Shown here piece by piece: positions 24,622 to 33,118 of a stretch of DNA of 53,984 nucleotides. This DNA comes from Bacteroidetes bacterium RIFCSPLOWO2_12_FULL_35_15 (GTDB lineage Bacteria > Bacteroidota > Bacteroidia > 2-12-FULL-35-15). Made by a program: the position numbers and the translations under genes. Positions within the stretch are counted from its first letter, which is position 1. Each line of letters begins with the position of its first letter. Location of the stretch: contig MEPB01000080.1 in NCBI GenBank assembly GCA_001769385.1, positions 1,278-55,261 on the forward strand, read 5' to 3'. A model generated the notes under the pieces. The model had not been told where the DNA came from. It did not search any database and saw only the letters and a program-made list of their open reading frames with translations.

Positions 24622-25231
24622 ACCGCATCATAAAAATAATTTTCCATTAGGCGGAATATTAATTAAAAATGCTTCAGTCGTTTTTTGGATAAAAGAAATT
24701 CAATTCTTAAAATTGAACTTAAAAGAAATCCAAATTTACCCCATCCCCGATACGATCGCAAATACTATTTGGGGATGTTTGATTGTGAATCAAAAGAAAA
24801 TAAATACCCATTCAATTGGCAAAAATGAATTATGTCAAATGGTGTCTCCTAATCTTTTTATTCCGGAAAAATCTATACTACATCCTATTATTACGATTGC
24901 TGAAATTGAAAAGCTATTCCCTTCAACAAAACATGTTATCCACCCTGAATTTGGATTGGTAGAATTAACAGAGGAACTAAATTTTGAAAAATTAATTCAA
25001 AAGCCAATATTAAAATCATATTATATAACAAAACCACACGAATCCGTTTTTATACCGAAAAAAATAAAGAGCTTTCAAGTAATGCCCTTATCATCTGAAG
25101 AAATATTAAAGAATCTGGAGGAAAATGTTTTCCCGAAAAAGGAAAAAATGAAGGACAAACCATTGAGTTTATACGAAAAGGGAAAGTTGAGCTTTTATAA
25201 AATGCTCTTTACAAAAAAAAAAAAGAAGTAA
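24605..25231 (+). CDS. Last ternary-system component, N-terminal part (zero frame)
   Basis: 208 residues. It opens MELKIKPHHKNNFPLGGILI with beta-rich segments (SVVFWIKEIQFLKLNLKEIQ, HPEFGLVELTEELNFEKLIQ) as in bpX proteins, and ends in KMLFTKKKKK. The frame stops at 25229-25231 just after a run of 12 A (25213-25224). From the run onward the -1 frame stays open, without its own nearby start, into the 25387-26328 reading frame, so the intended protein is probably about 574 residues. The site A_AAA_AAG sits in the correct phase at 25219-25225. It overlaps the vWA gene by 17 bases. Confidence 0.7.
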   Translation: MELKIKPHHKNNFPLGGILIKNASVVFWIKEIQFLKLNLKEIQIYPIPDTIANTIWGCLIVNQKKINTHSIGKNELCQMVSPNLFIPEKSILHPIITIAEIEKLFPSTKHVIHPEFGLVELTEELNFEKLIQKPILKSYYITKPHESVFIPKKIKSFQVMPLSSEEILKNLEENVFPKKEKMKDKPLSLYEKGKLSFYKMLFTKKKKK

Positions 25232-25252
25232 TTGGTGGTAATTCAACCATTG
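25219..25252 (+). promoter_or_regulatory. Candidate -1 frameshift signal A_AAA_AAG
   Basis: The slippery heptamer A AAA AAG (25219-25225) is in zero-frame phase. Slipping back one base gives AAA AAA GAA GTA and continues in the downstream frame. A weak stem just beyond (AATTGGT with ACCATT, one bulge, about 25230-25252) could stimulate. Polymerase slippage on the A12 run would give the same product. A lost A in assembly would look identical. Confidence 0.5.
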
Positions 25253-25386
25253 AAAAAACCGGAATATGGGCCAAAATAGAATCCTTCATAAATTCTATAT
25301 CCAATAAAGAAAATAAATGGTCTGATAAGCTTCAAGCGGATTTTGAAGATCTTGAAAAGAGGAACCAAAAGCAAATTGATAAGCTG

Positions 25387-26328
25387 ATGGATATGTTCAA
25401 GAACAATCCCGAGGAAGCGTTAAAATATGCGATTCCATTAGATGATATTGGCAGTACCAGAGGAGGGAACAAGTCACAACTTGACTTATTAAAAAGATGG
25501 TTTGATTTTTCTTTATTAGGAAATAATTCCAGATCGTCCTCAGGGTCAATAAATTTAGGTGACCATTATTATGAATTACAAAAACAATATAACGCAACCG
25601 CTCAAGAATTAATAAAACAAAAAGATTATCATAAAGCAGCATTCATATATATGAAATTGCTTAAAAACAATCTGATGGCCGCACAAACTTTAGAATCCGG
25701 CAATCACTTTCAAGAAGCCGCTACAATTTATTTAAAACACGCAGGCAATAAAAATAAAGCGGCAGAATGCTATGAGAAAGGGAATATGACAAATGAAGCA
25801 ATTGAAATCTATAAGGAATTAAATGAAAATGAAAAAGTTGGAGATTTATATTTAACCATCAGAAAAAGAAAAGAAGCGGATCTTTATTTTGAAAAAGTAG
25901 TAACCAATTACAAATCGAAGAATCAGTATGTAAAAGCTTCTTTAATCTATAAAAACAAAATGAATAATGAACAGGGTGGGCAATCTCTTTTATTGGAAGG
26001 GTGGCGGAGTTTTAAAGATCCATCCAATTGTTTGAATAATTATTTTTCGAATATTCGTGACATTAAAATATTAAAACGTGAAATAGAAACTATTTATGCA
26101 AATGATCTAAATCGTCAAAATAGCGAAACATTTTTACAAGTTATTCGGCATGAATACAATAAAAATAATGAGCTTTCAGATTCAATTAGAGAAATGGCTT
26201 ACGAAATTGTTGCAGCACAAATTCCTAAAAACCCTTCTATTGTCTCCGAATTAAAAGAATTTAATTTGAAAGACAAAGAATTGATGAAGGATACAATAAG
26301 ATTTAAAGTGAATAGAAAAACAAAATAA
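25387..26328 (+). CDS. Last ternary-system component, C-terminal helical-repeat part (-1 frame)
   Basis: 313 residues from the first ATG, but the same frame is open back to the A12 run and encodes another 50 or so residues there (EVIGGNSTIEKTGIWAKIES and on), so translation probably enters by frameshift. From about 60 to 200 it is a helical repeat of TPR type: YNATAQELIKQKDYHKAAFI, AAQTLESGNHFQEAATIYLK, AAECYEKGNMTNEAIEIYKE, LYLTIRKRKEADLYFEKVV. The ATG at 25387 has no ribosome site of note. The role is probably protein binding within the ternary complex. Confidence 0.7.
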   Translation: MDMFKNNPEEALKYAIPLDDIGSTRGGNKSQLDLLKRWFDFSLLGNNSRSSSGSINLGDHYYELQKQYNATAQELIKQKDYHKAAFIYMKLLKNNLMAAQTLESGNHFQEAATIYLKHAGNKNKAAECYEKGNMTNEAIEIYKELNENEKVGDLYLTIRKRKEADLYFEKVVTNYKSKNQYVKASLIYKNKMNNEQGGQSLLLEGWRSFKDPSNCLNNYFSNIRDIKILKREIETIYANDLNRQNSETFLQVIRHEYNKNNELSDSIREMAYEIVAAQIPKNPSIVSELKEFNLKDKELMKDTIRFKVNRKTK

Positions 26329-26399
26329 CTTAATTGGGGTAATAAAATTAGCTTCAAGCAACAACAATACTGAAATAAGTTAATAAAATCCAAAAAGTA

Positions 26400-27002
26400 A
26401 TGAGCCATCCCATCGAATCATTTAAAAAAATGCGACAAAGTCTTAGTCAAATAAGTCCTATAAATGAAAAGGATTGGCAACTTTTCAGCAAATATTTAAA
26501 ACTTAAAACCTATAAAAAAGGGGATTTGTTTATTAAGGAAGGGCAACTCTGCAACCACATTGGCTTTTTGAATAAAGGCATTGCACGAGTTTATTATGTA
26601 ATTGATGGCAAAGAAATCACGTCCTATTTTAATGCAGGAAACCGCAATTTGTTTGTTTGCTCCTTCACTAGTTTTTTAAGTAGGAAACCATCTTTTGAAA
26701 ATATTCATTTTCTTGAAGATTCAGAGTTGTTGGTATTAGAATATGAGCAATTACAAGATTTATATGATAAAAGCCCGAATATTCAAAAGTTAGGTCGGTT
26801 GATGGCAGAATATAATTATGTGCTTTCTATGGAGCGAATCTACTCATTGCAGCATTCCCCTGCAATTGACAGATATAATAATATGCTAAAAATATATCCC
26901 GGTTTAATGAATCAAATACCTCATCATTATATCGCTTCATATCTTGGTATAACACCAGAGTCTTTAAGCCGTATCAAAAAAAAGGTGCTCAAAAAGAAAT
27001 AA
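26400..27002 (+). CDS. Crp/Fnr-family transcription regulator
   Basis: 200 residues. An N-terminal cyclic-nucleotide-binding-like beta barrel occupies about 25-115 (LKTYKKGDLFIKEGQLCNHI, GFLNKGIARVYYVIDGKEIT) and a short C-terminal helix-turn-helix about 155-195 (IPHHYIASYLGITPESLSRI). This layout, ending in SLSRIKKK, is the usual Bacteroidota Crp/Fnr form. It lacks the Fnr iron-sulfur cysteines. It starts 71 bases after the ternary operon and heads a run with the HD and CoaD-CoaE genes; it might regulate either group. Confidence 0.85.
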   Translation: MSHPIESFKKMRQSLSQISPINEKDWQLFSKYLKLKTYKKGDLFIKEGQLCNHIGFLNKGIARVYYVIDGKEITSYFNAGNRNLFVCSFTSFLSRKPSFENIHFLEDSELLVLEYEQLQDLYDKSPNIQKLGRLMAEYNYVLSMERIYSLQHSPAIDRYNNMLKIYPGLMNQIPHHYIASYLGITPESLSRIKKKVLKKK

Positions 27003-27084
27003 ATTTCATTTGTCATTTTCTTACCATAGGTCAATGCGCAGGTATATTATCTGTCGTAGATTTGTTTCAGATAATAACAGACAA

Positions 27085-27711
27085 ATGGATACTTTCAAAA
27101 AACAGTGGTTAGAACTTGCTAAAAAATACAGTTCCGATGAATTATTGATAAATCAATGTTATGATACATTGTGTTATGGATATTATGAACCTGAAAGGTA
27201 TTATCATAATATGCAACATATTCAATCTATGTTAGAGGAAATATATAATTGCAAAAACAATTCATTGGATATCGACTCGCTGCTTTTTGCAACTTGGTTT
27301 CACGATGTTTCTTACAACCCTAAAAGCCATACCAATGAAGCGGAAAGTGCAGCCCTAGCAATTGTATTGCTAAAACAATTAGATGTACCGGAAGTTAAAA
27401 TTCAAACAGTTCAAAAACTTATACTGTCTACAATCAATCACACAAAGGCTACAAACTCCGATACCAATTTGAATTTTTTTCTTGATTGTGATTTAAAAAT
27501 TTTAGGTGCTACCAAAGAAGAATATATGTTGTATGCCGAAAATATCCGTAAAGAATACAAACACGTGATTGGCTTTATTTATAGAATGGAAAGGAAAAAA
27601 GTATTGAAACGATTCATCGAATCAGCAAGCATTTATCGCACAGATTATTTCAGAAATAAATATGAAGAGCAAGCAAGAAGTAATATTTTATTCGAAATCA
27701 AAAACTTATGA
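27085..27711 (+). CDS. HD-superfamily metal-dependent phosphohydrolase
   Basis: 208 residues from the ATG at 27085 (MDTFKKQWLELAKKYSS). An in-frame TTG at 27010 and ATG at 27034 would add a basic stretch not typical of the family. Metal ligands are visible as YHNMQHI (about 33-39), WFHDVSYNP (about 70-78) and a later CDLKILG. It belongs to the predicted HD hydrolase group often mislabelled as an NMDA-receptor subunit. The substrate is unknown. Its stop lies only 4 bases before the CoaD-CoaE start, so the pair is coupled and a link to CoA or pantetheine metabolism is possible. Confidence 0.8.
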   Translation: MDTFKKQWLELAKKYSSDELLINQCYDTLCYGYYEPERYYHNMQHIQSMLEEIYNCKNNSLDIDSLLFATWFHDVSYNPKSHTNEAESAALAIVLLKQLDVPEVKIQTVQKLILSTINHTKATNSDTNLNFFLDCDLKILGATKEEYMLYAENIRKEYKHVIGFIYRMERKKVLKRFIESASIYRTDYFRNKYEEQARSNILFEIKNL

Positions 27712-27715
27712 AATC

Positions 27716-28879
27716 ATGAAAAACACGAGAGCTATTTATGCCTTTTCGGGTGATCCAATCACTTTTGGGCACATACATATTATCGAACGGGCAGCTAAAA
27801 TAGTTGATGAACTCATTGTTGGAATAGGCATTAACCCTGCAAAAAAATATCTTTTCACAATTGAAGAACGTCTTCAGCTCGCAAAGGATGCCTTGGCAAA
27901 GTTTAGCAATGTTAGTGTTGTAGCATTCCAAGGTTTGTTGGTTGACTATGCTTTTGAAAACAATATTAAGGTTATCATCAGAGGCCTTAGAAACAGTGAA
28001 GATTTTAATATGGAAATTATGTTGCATCAAATTGGCGAAAGCCAAAAGTCGAATATTGAAACGATATTTTTTCCATCCAATCAAAATATGAGTCATATAA
28101 GTTCGGGAGCTACAAAGGCATTACAGCTGGAGCAGGGTTTTGTTTTTGAATATGTTCCACTAAATGTAAAACAAAAGTTGGAGGAAAGATTAACAGGACA
28201 GTTTATAATCGGGGTAACGGGAGAGATAGCATGCGGTAAATCGTATTTATGTTCAATGTTTTCCAAATTTGGAGAGGAATCAAATATTCCGGTTACCGTT
28301 ATTGATGTTGACAAAATCGGGCATCAGATTTTAGAATTACAATCAGAGCCATTATATAAAGAGTTAAGGGAAGAAATTGCGAATACATTCGGAGAAGAAA
28401 TTAAAAATCCGGAGGGTTTTATTGATAGAAAAAAATTAGGAAAAATTATTTTTAATGACCCTGAAAAATTGAAGCAGTTCAATCAGATTATTTACAAGCC
28501 GCTATTATTAAAATTAAGGAGAGAATTGTATGGAAAGAAAGGTCTTATTCTTTTGGACAGTGCTTTAATTGCAGAAACTAAAATGACCTACTTGTGCAAT
28601 AACAATATCATTCTTGTAAATACAGATACAGAAAATCAATTGAATCGAATGAATGAAAGATCATATTCGGAAGAACAAATCAAACAGCGTATGAATGGTC
28701 AATATTCAAGTAGTTTAAAGGAAGAATATGTTAAAAATACCATCATTAAAGATGGTTGTGGTAACATCTATAAATTTGAAAATTCGGTAGAAGGAAATGA
28801 AAGTGAATTGAAAAACTTGTTTACTAGGATTAAGAATGATTTTGTTAATATTATGGAACCAAAGCCTCAATTCGGATAG
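27716..28879 (+). CDS. Fused phosphopantetheine adenylyltransferase and dephospho-CoA kinase
   Basis: 387 residues from the ATG at 27716; the upstream extension overlaps the HD gene. Residues 5-155 are CoaD-like: GDPITFGHIHII with the TxGH nucleotidyl-transfer motif at 16-19, NPAKKYLFTIEERLQL, IIRGLRNSEDFNMEI (87-101) and ISSGATKAL. Residues 162-370 are CoaE-like: P-loop GVTGEIACGKS (166-176), VIDVDKIGHQIL, DRKKLGKIIFND and LDSALIAETKM. The two enzymes carry out the last two steps of CoA synthesis. Bacteria normally encode them separately, while animals have the same order fused in CoA synthase. Both halves are diverged, so a specialised paralogue is possible. Confidence 0.85.
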   Translation: MKNTRAIYAFSGDPITFGHIHIIERAAKIVDELIVGIGINPAKKYLFTIEERLQLAKDALAKFSNVSVVAFQGLLVDYAFENNIKVIIRGLRNSEDFNMEIMLHQIGESQKSNIETIFFPSNQNMSHISSGATKALQLEQGFVFEYVPLNVKQKLEERLTGQFIIGVTGEIACGKSYLCSMFSKFGEESNIPVTVIDVDKIGHQILELQSEPLYKELREEIANTFGEEIKNPEGFIDRKKLGKIIFNDPEKLKQFNQIIYKPLLLKLRRELYGKKGLILLDSALIAETKMTYLCNNNIILVNTDTENQLNRMNERSYSEEQIKQRMNGQYSSSLKEEYVKNTIIKDGCGNIYKFENSVEGNESELKNLFTRIKNDFVNIMEPKPQFG

Positions 28880-28982
28880 AATTATGTCCAAAAAAGATTT
28901 TAGATATTTGAATTACAACAACTTTAAATTGGGACAATTCAAAGACTAAACTTGCGAATAATATTGTAATTTGGTGTCGCTA

Positions 28983-29594
28983 ATGAATCGAATCAAAATT
29001 ATCTATCTACTTATTATCTCTATATCGATACTTTTAATTTCGATTGCTCTGTTCGTTTGCACTAAAGAACAACCGAATAATAAATATATTATTATAAACG
29101 GAAGTCATTCCATTGAAGTATCTCTGGTAAAAGACAACGAAGGTGGTTCTTCCATTATATCATCCGAACATATAGGAACTAAAGAGAATATTATTTCCAA
29201 ATGGAAATTAAGCTACCCTATTTATCATTTTGAATGTGCTGATATAAATGCAGATGGAATGGACGATATTTTAGTTGGTGTTATTAAACCTACAAGATTT
29301 GATAGCATCTGTAGAAAGCGAATTTTTATTTTCAAACTTTTAGAAGGTTATGTTCGTCCTTTATGGTTGGGATCAAGGGTGTCACAACCATTAGAAGATT
29401 TTAAAGTAATCCCATCAAAACCAATGAATTTAATTCGGACAATGGAATATGAAGAAAATGGAAATTTTTTGGTGGCCGAATATAAATGGAAAGGATTTGG
29501 CCTTACATTCGTAAAATACATAGTTAGAAATTCGAAAATAGAAGAGGCTAGAAAAATATTTAACCAAACAAATACAGGCAATGAAAACAATTAA
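28983..29594 (+). CDS. Exported protein with calcium-loop (FG-GAP-like) motif
   Basis: 203 residues from the ATG at 28983. One N-terminal hydrophobic segment (IKIIYLLIISISILLISIAL) acts as signal or anchor, followed by an extracytoplasmic domain. CADINADGMDDILVGV (about residues 85-100) fits the DxDxDGxxD calcium-binding loop of FG-GAP/VCBS repeats. The remainder is beta-rich. It overlaps the next gene by 14 bases, so it is probably cotranscribed with the DUF3160 lipoprotein. The function is unknown. Confidence 0.7.
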   Translation: MNRIKIIYLLIISISILLISIALFVCTKEQPNNKYIIINGSHSIEVSLVKDNEGGSSIISSEHIGTKENIISKWKLSYPIYHFECADINADGMDDILVGVIKPTRFDSICRKRIFIFKLLEGYVRPLWLGSRVSQPLEDFKVIPSKPMNLIRTMEYEENGNFLVAEYKWKGFGLTFVKYIVRNSKIEEARKIFNQTNTGNENN

Positions 29595-32022
29595 AGCTAT
29601 ATTTTTTATATTCACAATTTCTTCTCTGATTTTTTCTTGTTCAACGGAGGATAAAAAAAATGATACTCAATCTGGTTCAAATGAAGTTTCTGAAAGAGTT
29701 TTGAAGCAATCCTTCAATCCTGATTCAATAATGAAGGTAGATCTCAATCAAGATTTAAGTGGTAAGTCACTGCAAGAACTCCGACTACTGAGAAACGTTT
29801 TATACGCCAGACAAGGGTATTGTTTTATGCAAGCAGATATTCGAGGATATTTTTCAGGGCACATGAAAGGGTATGATTCAATAATGGAAGCACGTTTTTG
29901 GTCAGAAGAGGGCGCGGATTCTACACACACTTTCCCTCCAATAAAACTTAGCCCTGAAGAAGCTGTTTTTGTTAAAAAGATAGAAACCTTGGAAGCAGAA
30001 AAGAAGAAGAACAATTATGTCGATAGAAACGGGGGGCAATTAGGCAATGTTGAAAATATTGTTAACCTGTTTCAATTTACGAATCTTTCAACGGATTTTA
30101 TAAGCATGTTGGATAAAAACAATTTCGCAATAGTTCCAACAAACAAGATTCAACTCTTCCACATTTATGAAGAGAATGATTATAATCAGGTTCCTAACTT
30201 CATAACTACTGATCTATATCTTCAACTTTACCACATGTATTTTTCTTATGTTCTTAAATCACTTGAAGAAAGCAAATTTATTCCTGTTATTACTGAGCTT
30301 TCAGAAGGGATGTACATGGAAGCTGTGAAAGTAGCTGCCTCTTCCAAAGATGAGAGAATAAAATCAACAGCAGAATATACTGCTACATTTTACGCAATAC
30401 CTTATTACATTTTAACAGGAAAGAAAAAATCTGTTCCTGCGAAATATAAAGAAATGTTTGAGGCCGAGATCTCACATATAAATTCCGAAACAGATGCTCC
30501 TTCCGAATTTCTTGAATACAAGCAGGCATTCTCATACAGTCTGTTCAAACCTCGCGGACATTATACCCGCAACGAAGAATTAAAGAAATATTTTAAAGTG
30601 ATGATGTGGCTTCAAACAGCCTCATTCTGTCGCGAAACACCTGAACAGTTGAATCGAACAATTTTTATGGCTCAATTATTAAATACTGGAAAATCGACTG
30701 GGAATCAATTACTCATGAAACTTTATAATTCAGTTTATGAGCCAATTATTTTTCTTATTGGTGAACCCGATAACCTTTCTGTAAATGATATTGTTTCTTT
30801 TTTTAAGAAAAACAATGTGAACGATTTGTCAGCAGCAATGAAACCCGATATGCAAACAAAAGTAGATGCCGAATTAAAAGCGATTGTAAAAAACAGAAAC
30901 AAAATAAAACCAAAAATAGAAATAACCTGCCCTGACAAAATTAATTTTATGCCTCAGCGCTATTTGTTTGACAATGAAATTTTACAAGAACTTGTAGATA
31001 TTAAACCAAATGCAAAACGAGCTTATCCAAAAGGCCTTGATGTTTTTGCAGCACTTGGGAACAAATCAGCAGAAAACATTTTGATCAATGAATATAAAGA
31101 AAAAGACAACTGGAAAGATTACCCCGGTGAATTAAAAAAACTTCAGAAAAAATTTGGAAACTACCCGGATTGGAATAAAACAGTTTACAATAAATGGATG
31201 TCTAGTTTAAATACCTTGCAGAAAAGAGAATCTAATTTCCCTGCATTTATGAAAACGGATATGTGGGACAGAAAAAACCTGAACACATCACTTGCTTCCT
31301 GGACAGATTTAAAGCATGATGCAATTCTTTATGGTGAACAACCCGAAGCAGCAGAGTGCGGAGGCGGTGGGCCACCCAGCCCCTATACGGTGGGATATGT
31401 GGAACCAAACGTCAACTTTTGGAAAAGTATGATTGAACTACTTGCTTTAACAGAAGATGTTCTTAAAAGGAATGGTCTGTTAACAAAAGATATTGATTCT
31501 AAAACTCAACAATTGAAAGAAAGTGCTCAATTTTTACTTTCTGCAAGCGAAAAGGAATTGAAAAAGCAAAAATTGTCTGAACAGGAATATCACACCATTG
31601 AAGCGCTAGGAGCAAGTACTGAATATCTTACATTATCAATTATAGAACCGGACAAATATCTTCAATATTGGGAAAATGTTCAAGGCCCTGACAAATCGGT
31701 TGCTGTTGTTGCAGATGTTTATACAAGAAATATCAATGGTTGTGAAAAAGATGGCATTTTGCATGAAGGAGTTGGAAATGTAAATGAAATTTATGTTGTT
31801 GTTGAAATCGATGGCTACCTGTATTTAACAAAAGGGGCAACATTCAGTTATTATGAATTTGTTCAACCTCTGGGAACAAGATTAACAGATGAAGAGTGGC
31901 AAAAGATTCTGGAAACAAAAAAAGATTTGCCAACAATACCCCAATGGATGAAGGATATTATACTTCCGGCAAAAGATGTTCCTGCTGTTGACGAAAAGAT
32001 TTTTTATAGTTCAGGATGTTAA
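29581..32022 (+). CDS. DUF3160-family lipoprotein with YARHG domain
   Basis: 813 residues. The N-terminus MKTIKAIFFIFTISSLIFSC has the lipobox IFSC, so it is an envelope lipoprotein. A YARHG-type domain follows at about 55-105 (LRNVLYARQGYCFMQADIRG). The large DUF3160 domain covers about 140-800, with FITTDLYLQLYHMYFSYVLK, ECGGGGPPSPYTVGYVEPN and DVYTRNINGC..LHEGVGNVNEIYVVV as landmarks. Its biochemical role is not known. The stop overlaps the CapA-like start by 7 bases, so the three genes 28983-32945 form an operon. Confidence 0.85.
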   Translation: MKTIKAIFFIFTISSLIFSCSTEDKKNDTQSGSNEVSERVLKQSFNPDSIMKVDLNQDLSGKSLQELRLLRNVLYARQGYCFMQADIRGYFSGHMKGYDSIMEARFWSEEGADSTHTFPPIKLSPEEAVFVKKIETLEAEKKKNNYVDRNGGQLGNVENIVNLFQFTNLSTDFISMLDKNNFAIVPTNKIQLFHIYEENDYNQVPNFITTDLYLQLYHMYFSYVLKSLEESKFIPVITELSEGMYMEAVKVAASSKDERIKSTAEYTATFYAIPYYILTGKKKSVPAKYKEMFEAEISHINSETDAPSEFLEYKQAFSYSLFKPRGHYTRNEELKKYFKVMMWLQTASFCRETPEQLNRTIFMAQLLNTGKSTGNQLLMKLYNSVYEPIIFLIGEPDNLSVNDIVSFFKKNNVNDLSAAMKPDMQTKVDAELKAIVKNRNKIKPKIEITCPDKINFMPQRYLFDNEILQELVDIKPNAKRAYPKGLDVFAALGNKSAENILINEYKEKDNWKDYPGELKKLQKKFGNYPDWNKTVYNKWMSSLNTLQKRESNFPAFMKTDMWDRKNLNTSLASWTDLKHDAILYGEQPEAAECGGGGPPSPYTVGYVEPNVNFWKSMIELLALTEDVLKRNGLLTKDIDSKTQQLKESAQFLLSASEKELKKQKLSEQEYHTIEALGASTEYLTLSIIEPDKYLQYWENVQGPDKSVAVVADVYTRNINGCEKDGILHEGVGNVNEIYVVVEIDGYLYLTKGATFSYYEFVQPLGTRLTDEEWQKILETKKDLPTIPQWMKDIILPAKDVPAVDEKIFYSSGC

Positions 32023-32945
32023 AACGGATAAGTTTTTTTCTTTTTTTAATTGTTATCACATTTGTCTCGGCATTTTTATCAAGGTGCAAGCAACATGATA
32101 GCTCACTAAAAATATATTTTGTTGGTGACCTATTACTGGATAGAGGTGTTCGTAAACAAATAGAAATAAAAGGTGTTGCTGCACTCTTTAAAAATGTAAA
32201 AAAAGAATTCTCAAAAGCAGATGCAGTAGTTGCAAATCTCGAATGTCCGGTTACAAAAAACAGTACACCTATCAATAAAAAATACATATTCAGGGCAGAA
32301 CCAGAATGGCTAAAGGATGTAAGAGAGTCTGGTATTACTCACCTTATAATGGCAAATAATCATACCTGCGACCAAGGTAGAAATGGAATTAAAGAAACGT
32401 ATGAAAATCTAATTGCAAACAATCTTATCCCTGTTGGTTATGGAACAAATCAGGACGATGCATGTAAACCAATCATAATTGAAAAAGAAGGAATGAAGGT
32501 TGCTTTGTTTTCATCTGTATTATTAACATTGGAGAATTGGGCATATTTACCCGATTCGCCTGGAATTTGCCAGGCAAGTGTGGAAGATCTTAAAGAGAGA
32601 ATAAAAAAGTTTAAAGAAGTTAATAAAGATTGTAGGATCGTAATTATTCTTCATTGGGGAGCTGAGTTTCAGGAAACACCTTTATTAGAACAAAGACAAC
32701 AGGCAGAAGAACTCATTGATTCCGGAGCAGATGCTATTATTGGCCATCATCCACATGTGATTCAGCAAAAATCAATTTACAAGGGTAAACCAATTTTTTA
32801 TAGTCTTGGCAATTTTGTTTTTGATCAGGAATACGAGGCTGCAAAAAAAGCACTAATGGTTGAATTGATATTTTCAAATAATGAGGATTCGTTTACTGTT
32901 CAACCAATTGTAATAAAAAATTGTGTTCCAACTCCTGTTGAATAA
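32016..32945 (+). CDS. CapA/PgsA-like metallophosphatase-fold protein
   Basis: 309 residues with a signal or lipoprotein-type N-terminus (FLFLIVITFVSAFLSRC). The CapA fold is shown by FVGDLLLDRGV, VVANLECPVT, HLIMANNHTCDQG, VIILHWGAEF, GADAIIGHHPHV and YSLGNFVFDQ, which carry the aspartate, asparagine and histidine ligands of calcineurin-like enzymes. Members are linked to poly-gamma-glutamate capsule synthesis, but here there are no CapB/CapC partners, so the substrate is open. Confidence 0.88.
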   Translation: MLKRISFFLFLIVITFVSAFLSRCKQHDSSLKIYFVGDLLLDRGVRKQIEIKGVAALFKNVKKEFSKADAVVANLECPVTKNSTPINKKYIFRAEPEWLKDVRESGITHLIMANNHTCDQGRNGIKETYENLIANNLIPVGYGTNQDDACKPIIIEKEGMKVALFSSVLLTLENWAYLPDSPGICQASVEDLKERIKKFKEVNKDCRIVIILHWGAEFQETPLLEQRQQAEELIDSGADAIIGHHPHVIQQKSIYKGKPIFYSLGNFVFDQEYEAAKKALMVELIFSNNEDSFTVQPIVIKNCVPTPVE

Positions 32946-33118
32946 ATACAAGTAAATTTTTCTAGAAAACTAATTCTTGTTCAATTTCTATTTCTGTTTC
33001 CTTTCTCCCAAGTGAAAGTTTGAATGTTTTCTATAAACATATATTCATTTGAAATTCGTGTCAAAAACATTTCATTTATAGGCTATTCAGAGGTGTTGTG
33101 TTTTTTAATCAAATCTAT

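Noticed and set aside
27010-27084. N-terminal extension of the HD hydrolase from TTG
   Set aside because: It adds basic residues not typical of the family; the ATG at 27085 fits better.
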